From positions 51,377 to 115,376 of the forward strand of contig DJHM01000018.1 of NCBI GenBank assembly GCA_002433075.1: a DNA stretch of 64,000 nt. The letters are read 5' to 3'. A program made the translations under genes and the position numbers. Source of the stretch: Latescibacteria bacterium UBA6620 (GTDB lineage Bacteria; Latescibacterota; UBA2968). Under the pieces are notes generated by a model, which worked only from the letters and a program-made list of their open reading frames with translations, was not told the origin of the DNA and did not search any database. Positions 59,216-64,000 of the stretch are shown piece after piece; position 1 is the first letter of the stretch; every line of letters begins with the position of its first letter.

Positions 59216-60163
59216 ATGTGGTGTATCGTGAAGAACCTCCTTGCCATCGTGATGCTGGTTGCTACAAACCTTTCTCCACCGGCGGTCGCGGCGGACAAGT
59301 ATCGATTTGTCTGCAGTGTCGATCGGGATTCCGTCACCGTTGGCGATCGATTCGTGATGAAGTTGGAGCTTCATCGCCCCGCCGGCGACGCCACCGAATT
59401 GATCCCCGATCTCCAGCTTCCGGAAGTCTTCCAAGTTATCGAATCGCCACCCGCCACCGTTGTCCGCGACGGAGAAGGGGAGGTGGTCGCCAACACGATC
59501 GAGTTGGCTTCTTTTCGCACCGGAACCTATACGATTCCAGCGCCCACTGTCCTCGTCGTCGGCACCGCATCGGATACCCTCGAACTTCGAGGAACACCCA
59601 TCCGGATCCAGGTGGCGAGTGTACTTCCAGACAATGTTAAAGGCATCTCCGGCATTCGCCCGCCGGTTGAGGTCGAAGCCCTCACGCCGTCCTGGGTGCG
59701 GTGGGCGCTCGCGGTCATCGCTGCCCTTGTTTTGCTTCTGGTCGTGATGCTGCTACGGCGCAGGCCCCAAGCCGCGGAGCCAGTGTCGCCGACTGACTGG
59801 TTCGAGGAGATTCGCCGAGTCGGGCGGGCGGGTCTGCTGGATTCGGGTGACTTCCTGACCTACTACACGTCCCTATCCGAAACGCTCAGACGGTTCATCG
59901 AAGACCGAACTGGGGTTGAGGCCATGGAGAGGACGACTGATGAAGTAGGGAACGATCTCGTCGGGGCGGGGCTTCAGTCAGGAAGAGTCGCCGACATCAA
60001 GGGGTTCCTTTCGGAGGCGGACCTCGTCAAATTTGCTAAGTTCACGCCCGACTCCGATCGGGCGAAGGAGGACCTCCAGCGTGTTCTCGATACGATGGGC
60101 GCCCTCGATGGTGATCTGAAGCCCGTTATCGACCCAGAGGATGTGAAGGAGCCTCCCTCTTGA
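59216..60163 (+). CDS. BatD-like membrane protein of the bat operon
   Basis: This 315-residue protein has a signal peptide or N-terminal anchor (LLAIVMLVATNLSPPAVA). A periplasmic immunoglobulin-like region follows (SVTVGDRFVMKLELHRPAGD, FRTGTYTIPAPTVLVVG). One membrane helix (WALAVIAALVLLLVVMLL) is followed by a cytosolic tail of ~120 residues with TYYTSLSETLRRFIEDRTG, as in the hypothetical/DUF4381-type genes often found at this place. It is an intermediate component of the operon; its role is unknown. Confidence 0.85.
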   Translation: MWCIVKNLLAIVMLVATNLSPPAVAADKYRFVCSVDRDSVTVGDRFVMKLELHRPAGDATELIPDLQLPEVFQVIESPPATVVRDGEGEVVANTIELASFRTGTYTIPAPTVLVVGTASDTLELRGTPIRIQVASVLPDNVKGISGIRPPVEVEALTPSWVRWALAVIAALVLLLVVMLLRRRPQAAEPVSPTDWFEEIRRVGRAGLLDSGDFLTYYTSLSETLRRFIEDRTGVEAMERTTDEVGNDLVGAGLQSGRVADIKGFLSEADLVKFAKFTPDSDRAKEDLQRVLDTMGALDGDLKPVIDPEDVKEPPS

Positions 60164-61155
60164 TCAGGTTTGTGAACCCTGAGTGGCTCGTTCTCCTCGT
60201 TTTGTTGCCGGTTCTGGTGTATCGCTACATCCACAGAGAACGCCAGAAGCGTGGCAGCATCAGGTTCTCCGACCTTTCATCCCTCAGGGAAATCCAGCCA
60301 TCGTTGGCAATCAGGATGAGGCACGTCCTGATCATTCTGAGATGTGTGGGTTTGGGGCTGCTTTCGGTGGCCCTGGCTCGACCGCAGACCGGCCGGGAAG
60401 GCCGAGAAATCCTGAGCCAGGGAATCGACATTGTTCTCGCACTGGATGCTTCCAGCAGTATGGAGGCCACGGACCTGGCCGAGAAATCCCGGCTGGAGGT
60501 ATCGAAGCAAGTTGTCGCCGACTTTGCCGAAGGCCGAGTAAACGACAGGCTCGGGCTCGTTGTGTTCGCGGGCGAAGCCTACACCCAGTGCCCACTGACC
60601 CTCGACTATGGCGTCTTTTTGGGATTTCTGAACGAAGTCCGGATCGCGGAGGAGGACTGGGATGGAACGGCCATTGGAACGGCCATCGCAACAGCCGTCA
60701 ACCGACTGAGAGATTCAGACGCGCGATCCAAAGTGATTGTGCTGCTTACGGACGGGCTCAACAATCGGGGTGAAATCGATCCGCTGACGGCCGCCCGAGC
60801 GGCCGAGGCGGTGGGGGTGCGCATCTACACGATCGGGGTGGGAAGCGAGGGGGAAATCTTAAGACGAATGGATGGGGGCTTGTTCGGTCCTCGAAATGTC
60901 CGTGTCCGAGTGGAGATCGATGAGGAGACGCTTAAGTCTGTCGCGAAGCTGACCGGGGGACGCTATTTCAGGGCCACCAGCGAGGAGAAACTCGAAGCGA
61001 TCTATGAAGAGATTGGAGAAATGGAGAAGACGGAGATCAGAACCAGGGACTATGTCGACTACGATGAGCTGTTCGCTTCGCTTCTGGTTCCCGGTCTGTT
61101 TTTCGTATGTGTGGAAGTATTGCTCGCCAACACGCGACTAAGAAGGATTCCGTAA
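60160..61155 (+). CDS. batA: BatA-like VWA membrane protein
   Basis: The protein has 331 residues from a TTG overlapping the upstream stop by 4 nt. Two N-terminal membrane helices come before a von Willebrand A domain with an intact MIDAS (LALDASSSMEATD, then DGTAIGTAI, then LLTDGLNNRG), and a C-terminal membrane helix (LLVPGLFFVCVEVLL). BatA and BatB proteins are linked to aerotolerance and envelope stress in Bacteroides and Leptospira; the mechanism is unknown. Confidence 0.93.
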   Translation: MIRFVNPEWLVLLVLLPVLVYRYIHRERQKRGSIRFSDLSSLREIQPSLAIRMRHVLIILRCVGLGLLSVALARPQTGREGREILSQGIDIVLALDASSSMEATDLAEKSRLEVSKQVVADFAEGRVNDRLGLVVFAGEAYTQCPLTLDYGVFLGFLNEVRIAEEDWDGTAIGTAIATAVNRLRDSDARSKVIVLLTDGLNNRGEIDPLTAARAAEAVGVRIYTIGVGSEGEILRRMDGGLFGPRNVRVRVEIDEETLKSVAKLTGGRYFRATSEEKLEAIYEEIGEMEKTEIRTRDYVDYDELFASLLVPGLFFVCVEVLLANTRLRRIP

Positions 61156-62180
61156 TGCGGTTCGGGAATCCGGAGGCCTTTTGGTATCTGCTCTTGATAC
61201 CCCTCTTCGTGTTACTGTATGCTTGGTCCTTCAACGCACGGGGAAAAGCCCTTGCCCGGTTTGGCGCCCCGGATCTGATGCGGAAGTTGACGTCGGCAAC
61301 CAGCCGCCCGCGACAGGTGGTGAAGGCCATACTGATGCTGGCATTCTTCTTTTTCCTATGTCTCTCTCTGGTCGAGCCACGATTCGGCATCCGTACGGAT
61401 AGGGTTCAGCGACGGGGCGTCGATGTTGTGGTGGCCCTCGACACCTCGCTGAGTATGCTGGCTCGAGATATTCAGCCCAGCCGGTTGATGCGTGCCCGAT
61501 ACGAGATCGAATCGTTCATCGACCGTCTGCAGGGGGACCGCGTCGGTCTCGTGGCTTTCGCGGGACGGAGCTTCGTACTCTGCCCCCTTACTCTGGATTA
61601 CGGTGCGGCGAAGCTGTTTCTCAAGTCGGTTGACACGGATCTGATTCCTTCAAAGGGGACCGCGATCGGTTCCGCGATCAGAACCGCTACACGGGCTTTT
61701 GGGCAAGGGGAAGGAAAGCACAAGGCTCTCGTCCTGATCACCGATGGTGAAGATCATGGGGGCGACGCTCTTGAGGCGGCCCGGGAGGCTGCAGAAGCGG
61801 GGGTTCGAGTCTTCTGCGTCGGGATCGGCACCCGTGAAGGCGAACTGATCCCGATTCAACAGCAGAGACGCGTCGACTTCCTGAAAGACGAGCAGGGGAA
61901 CGTCGTGAAGACACGCCTGGACGAATCGACTCTCCAGCAGATCTCCCGACTGACCGGGGGAGGATACGTGCGCTCTCAGGGAGGAGGGGTGGGCCTCGAG
62001 GAGGTGTCGTCGCAAATTTCGACCATGGAGAAGAAGGATCTGGGTACGAGGACCCTGTCCCGTTATCGTCATCGTTACCAGTGGCCTCTGGCGGTTGCTC
62101 TGATCTGTCTGATATCCGAGAGCTTCCTGTCTGATCGGCGACGTGGAGATGACGCGTGGCAGGGGAGGTTTGAGTCGTGA
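61155..62180 (+). CDS. batB: BatB-like VWA membrane protein
   Basis: The protein has 341 residues. The ATG at 61155 overlaps the batA stop by one base (TAATG). The layout is the same as BatA: two membrane helices, a VWA domain with MIDAS VALDTSLSMLARD and LITDGEDHGGDAL, and a final helix. A distinctive insert EGELIPIQQQRRVDFLKDEQ and the Gly-rich LTGGGYVRSQGGGVG are characteristic of BatB. It is coupled to BatC by GTGA. Confidence 0.93.
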   Translation: MRFGNPEAFWYLLLIPLFVLLYAWSFNARGKALARFGAPDLMRKLTSATSRPRQVVKAILMLAFFFFLCLSLVEPRFGIRTDRVQRRGVDVVVALDTSLSMLARDIQPSRLMRARYEIESFIDRLQGDRVGLVAFAGRSFVLCPLTLDYGAAKLFLKSVDTDLIPSKGTAIGSAIRTATRAFGQGEGKHKALVLITDGEDHGGDALEAAREAAEAGVRVFCVGIGTREGELIPIQQQRRVDFLKDEQGNVVKTRLDESTLQQISRLTGGGYVRSQGGGVGLEEVSSQISTMEKKDLGTRTLSRYRHRYQWPLAVALICLISESFLSDRRRGDDAWQGRFES

Positions 62181-62761
62181 GTTTCCGAGCAACCTGCTTG
62201 CTGGCCTTGGCATGCGGATATGCGACTCTGGGCTTCGATTACTTGGATCCTGTGGCCCGCAAAGTTAAAGAAGGAACTGCGCTCTACAATCAAGGTAAGT
62301 TTGCGGAAGCGTTGGCTGCATATCGCGAGGCACAGGTCGATCGGCCCGAAGCCGACGAGCTACGCTTTAATGCAGGAGACGCACTCTACCAGGGTGGATC
62401 ACTCGACGAGGCGATGGCCCTGTTTATTCAGGTTTCAGAATCCGCGGTCGATTCGCTTGCGGCGTCGGCATATCACAATTTGGGAAACGTCTACTTTAAG
62501 AAGCAGGAGTTTGTAGAAGCGGCTGAAGCATACCAAGCTGCCCTGAAGTTTGATCCCGGACAACTGGATACGAAGATCAACCTGGAAATCACAACCGCGA
62601 TCGTAGAAAGACAACGTATGGTAGGCCAGATGGCCAAGGATCTCGTTAGGACCAACCGTTACAAAGAGGCGCTGTCACTGATCACGAACAGTACCCTCCA
62701 AACCATCGCAGATTCTTTACAGAAAGAGCATCTTGCCGATGTCGTGGAGGTGTTGGAATGA
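62177..62761 (+). CDS. batC: BatC-like TPR protein
   Basis: This 194-residue protein has a GTG start overlapping the batB stop. A hydrophobic N-terminus (TCLLALACGYATLGF) may be a signal peptide or anchor. TPR units follow: KEGTALYNQGKFAEALAAYR, FNAGDALYQGGSLDEAMALF, and YHNLGNVYFKKQEFVEAAEA. It is a periplasmic scaffold for BatA/BatB in this operon type. Overlaps the next gene by 4 nt (ATGA). Confidence 0.9.
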   Translation: MSFRATCLLALACGYATLGFDYLDPVARKVKEGTALYNQGKFAEALAAYREAQVDRPEADELRFNAGDALYQGGSLDEAMALFIQVSESAVDSLAASAYHNLGNVYFKKQEFVEAAEAYQAALKFDPGQLDTKINLEITTAIVERQRMVGQMAKDLVRTNRYKEALSLITNSTLQTIADSLQKEHLADVVEVLE

Positions 62762-63243
62762 AGTGGCTCATCCTCACGGCAGTCTGGGTTTTTGCAGTTG
62801 ATGCGCGGGCTCAGAATGCGGACGTCTTTTTTCATTCGGGAGCGCAGATTTACATCGCCGGAAACGTGGAGAAGGCTGTTGCGACCCTTCGAGAGGGGCT
62901 TCGGAGGTTCCCCGAGGATGAACGGATCGAGGAGTTGCTGCGGAAGATTGAAGAGAGGCAGCAGGGTCAGCAACAGAGCCAGCAGCAGGATCAGCAACAG
63001 AGCCAGCAGCAGGGAGAACAGCAGAACGAGAGCGAACAGGACCGTCAGAACGATGAAAACCCGGGAGAGTCGGAATCGGAACGCGAATCTGAAGATCAGG
63101 CAGAGCCACAACCAGAGGAGGGTCGGCTGACACCGGAGGAAGCACGTCGTCTCCTTGATGCCATGCGGGACCGTGAGGAAGAGGCGCAGGAGCGACATAA
63201 AGTGAAGGTTTCAGGGCCCGAATACAAGGGGAAGGTGTGGTGA
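62758..63243 (+). CDS. Gln-rich TPR-type protein of the bat operon
   Basis: This 161-residue protein has a signal peptide (LILTAVWVFAVDARAQ). A short TPR-like helical pair (YIAGNVEKAVATLREGLRRF) is followed by a low-complexity Gln/Ser/Glu stretch built on an 8-residue repeat QQQSQQQD/G, then an acidic tail ending EEARRLLDAMRDREEEAQER. It may be the C-terminal half of a split BatC. It is co-translated with batC (ATGA) and batD (GTGA). Confidence 0.8.
   Translation: MKWLILTAVWVFAVDARAQNADVFFHSGAQIYIAGNVEKAVATLREGLRRFPEDERIEELLRKIEERQQGQQQSQQQDQQQSQQQGEQQNESEQDRQNDENPGESESERESEDQAEPQPEEGRLTPEEARRLLDAMRDREEEAQERHKVKVSGPEYKGKVW
62967..63014. repeat. 24-bp tandem coding repeat (Gln-rich)
   Basis: TCAGCAACAGAGCCAGCAGC plus AGGA/AGGG occurs twice in tandem (62967-62990 and 62991-63014), differing only in the last base. 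It encodes the 8-residue Gln-rich repeat. Further imperfect copies lie just upstream and downstream. Confidence 0.9.
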
Positions 63244-64000
63244 TCGCGTTCTTTTTCCTTGTGTTGGCGTGCCTGGGTTTCGCGGCCCCCCAGGATCAGC
63301 CGATTCGTGTTGTCGCCTCTGTCGACCGCCCCCGGGTAGCGCCTGGCGAACTTTTCTCGCTGACGATCGAGGTCGTGTCGGAAGCGTCGGTGCGATCGCC
63401 CGACCTTGATCTTGGTCTCCCGGACGGAGTCGAACTGATGAGGCAGTCCTCGTCGTCGTCGACATCGATTCAGGTGACCGGTGGATCGATGACACGGACG
63501 CATACCGTGACCTTCACGAACACCCTCAGAATCGGGGCGCCGGGTACCTATGTGCTGGGCCCTGCCCGGTTTAATCACGACGGGCGCACCTACGCGTCCA
63601 AGGCGCTTCGGATCGAAGTGGTGAAGGGACTGGCTCGTCCCAGGACATCCTCGAATCGGAATGCGGGTGCACAACCCGATGCACGTCAACTTCAGGAGAT
63701 CGAGAAAAACCTGTTCATTCGAGCGACAGCCGACCACGAAAGCGTCTACGTCGGTGAACAGGTTGTTGTGAGCTACGATCTCTACTCGCGTTTTCAACTC
63801 AAGAATGTGAGGTATGGACAGCTACCTTCCTTCACCGGCTTCTGGGCGGAGACGGTGTTTGACGCCAGTCGGCTGGACCAACGGCGGGAGGTCGTCGACG
63901 GTCAAGTCTACAATCGATCGACACTCAAGAAGGTGGCCTTGTTCCCGACGTCGGCAGGTGTGCACGAACTCGAGCAACTCGAGGTGCAGTGGGACATCCC
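63240..64000 (+). CDS. batD: BatD-like protein (3' end outside the window)
   Basis: A GTG at 63240 overlaps the upstream stop by 4 nt and the frame stays open to 64000, giving ~253 residues of an unfinished protein. A signal peptide (AFFFLVLACLGFAA) is followed by the BatD pattern: an immunoglobulin-like domain with VDRPRVAPGELFSLTIEV, LPDGVELM, SSSSSTSIQ and LRIGAPGTYVLGPARF, then FIRATADHESVYVGEQVVVS YDLYSRF starting the second domain. BatD is a periplasmic membrane protein of the aerotolerance operon. Confidence 0.9.
   Translation, partial: MIAFFFLVLACLGFAAPQDQPIRVVASVDRPRVAPGELFSLTIEVVSEASVRSPDLDLGLPDGVELMRQSSSSSTSIQVTGGSMTRTHTVTFTNTLRIGAPGTYVLGPARFNHDGRTYASKALRIEVVKGLARPRTSSNRNAGAQPDARQLQEIEKNLFIRATADHESVYVGEQVVVSYDLYSRFQLKNVRYGQLPSFTGFWAETVFDASRLDQRREVVDGQVYNRSTLKKVALFPTSAGVHELEQLEVQWDI

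Overview
The window reads as a stretch of chromosome from an uncultured, free-living, diderm bacterium. Evidence for an outer membrane: a PorV/UPF0164-type protein, a Wzi-like barrel ending in Phe, a TolB-propeller/barrel protein ending in Phe, several lipobox proteins and a DsbD. The mixture of FCB-type envelope proteins, two sugar-isomerase TIM barrels, a LamG lipoprotein, an E. coli-type frdCD and an archaeal-type diadenylate cyclase suggests the Latescibacterota/Gemmatimonadota neighbourhood. That placement is inference; there is no rRNA or marker-gene proof. I see no tRNA, rRNA, CRISPR array, transposase, phage or integrase. Recognisable promoters follow the housekeeping pattern TTGAC(A/T/C/G)-N16-18-TAtATT/TAGATT, and many genes overlap by 4 nt (ATGA, GTGA, TTGA).

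Layout. 1-4.1 kb: the end of a receiver domain, an atypical OmpR-family regulator, then a coupled trio (DksA-type zinc-finger protein, an unknown partner, a mannonate dehydratase-like enzyme). 4.1-13.8 kb, minus strand: lysR, dsbD, a PHP-like/HEAT exported protein, a LON-domain protein, frdABCD and a TPR protein. 14.2-15.5 kb: accD-aroQ. 15.6-20.2 kb: a nucleotidylyltransferase, a sugar-isomerase barrel, rpiA-sucD and an HTH-metallo-beta-lactamase fusion. 20.5-24.5 kb: a giant propeller/barrel protein and two small genes. 24.5-33.1 kb, mostly minus strand: cell-envelope genes (flippase-like protein, era, PorV-like protein, an L,D-transpeptidase with a non-catalytic partner, a DUF4398-like lipoprotein, a LamG lipoprotein, a Wzi-like barrel). 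33.3-40.2 kb: a 1589-residue M28-like/FtsX-like fusion with an OPT-like transporter. 40.2-44.9 kb: flavin reductase, phosphoesterase, YyaL/SPATA20-like protein and an exported bifunctional-nuclease-like protein. 44.9-51.7 kb: the housekeeping block yicC-gmk-rpoZ-coaBC-udg-dnaB, followed by kptA and a DacZ-like diadenylate cyclase. 52.0-54.7 kb: a DUF1854 protein, a broken RCK potassium channel gene and a GT-C mannosyltransferase-like protein. 54.7-56.1 kb: a membrane-anchored ParA/MinD-like ATPase. 56.4-64 kb: FmdB, a lipoprotein, and the moxR-DUF58-batABCD-type operon, which runs off the end.

How the genes fit together. Central metabolism (frdABCD, sucD, rpiA, accD, aroQ, coaBC) is mixed with envelope biogenesis. 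Three groups look least described: the pseudo-peptidase/FtsX permease paired with an OPT-like transporter (33.3-40.2 kb); the DksA-finger pair coupled to a UxuA-like enzyme (1.1-4.0 kb); and the C-terminally membrane-anchored ParA-like ATPase (54.7-56.1 kb). The diadenylate cyclase close to a decayed K+ channel is also notable, because c-di-AMP controls potassium transport in many bacteria.

Caution. Three loci (frdA, the ParA-like gene and the K+ channel) show frame or start problems that could be single-base assembly errors rather than biology.
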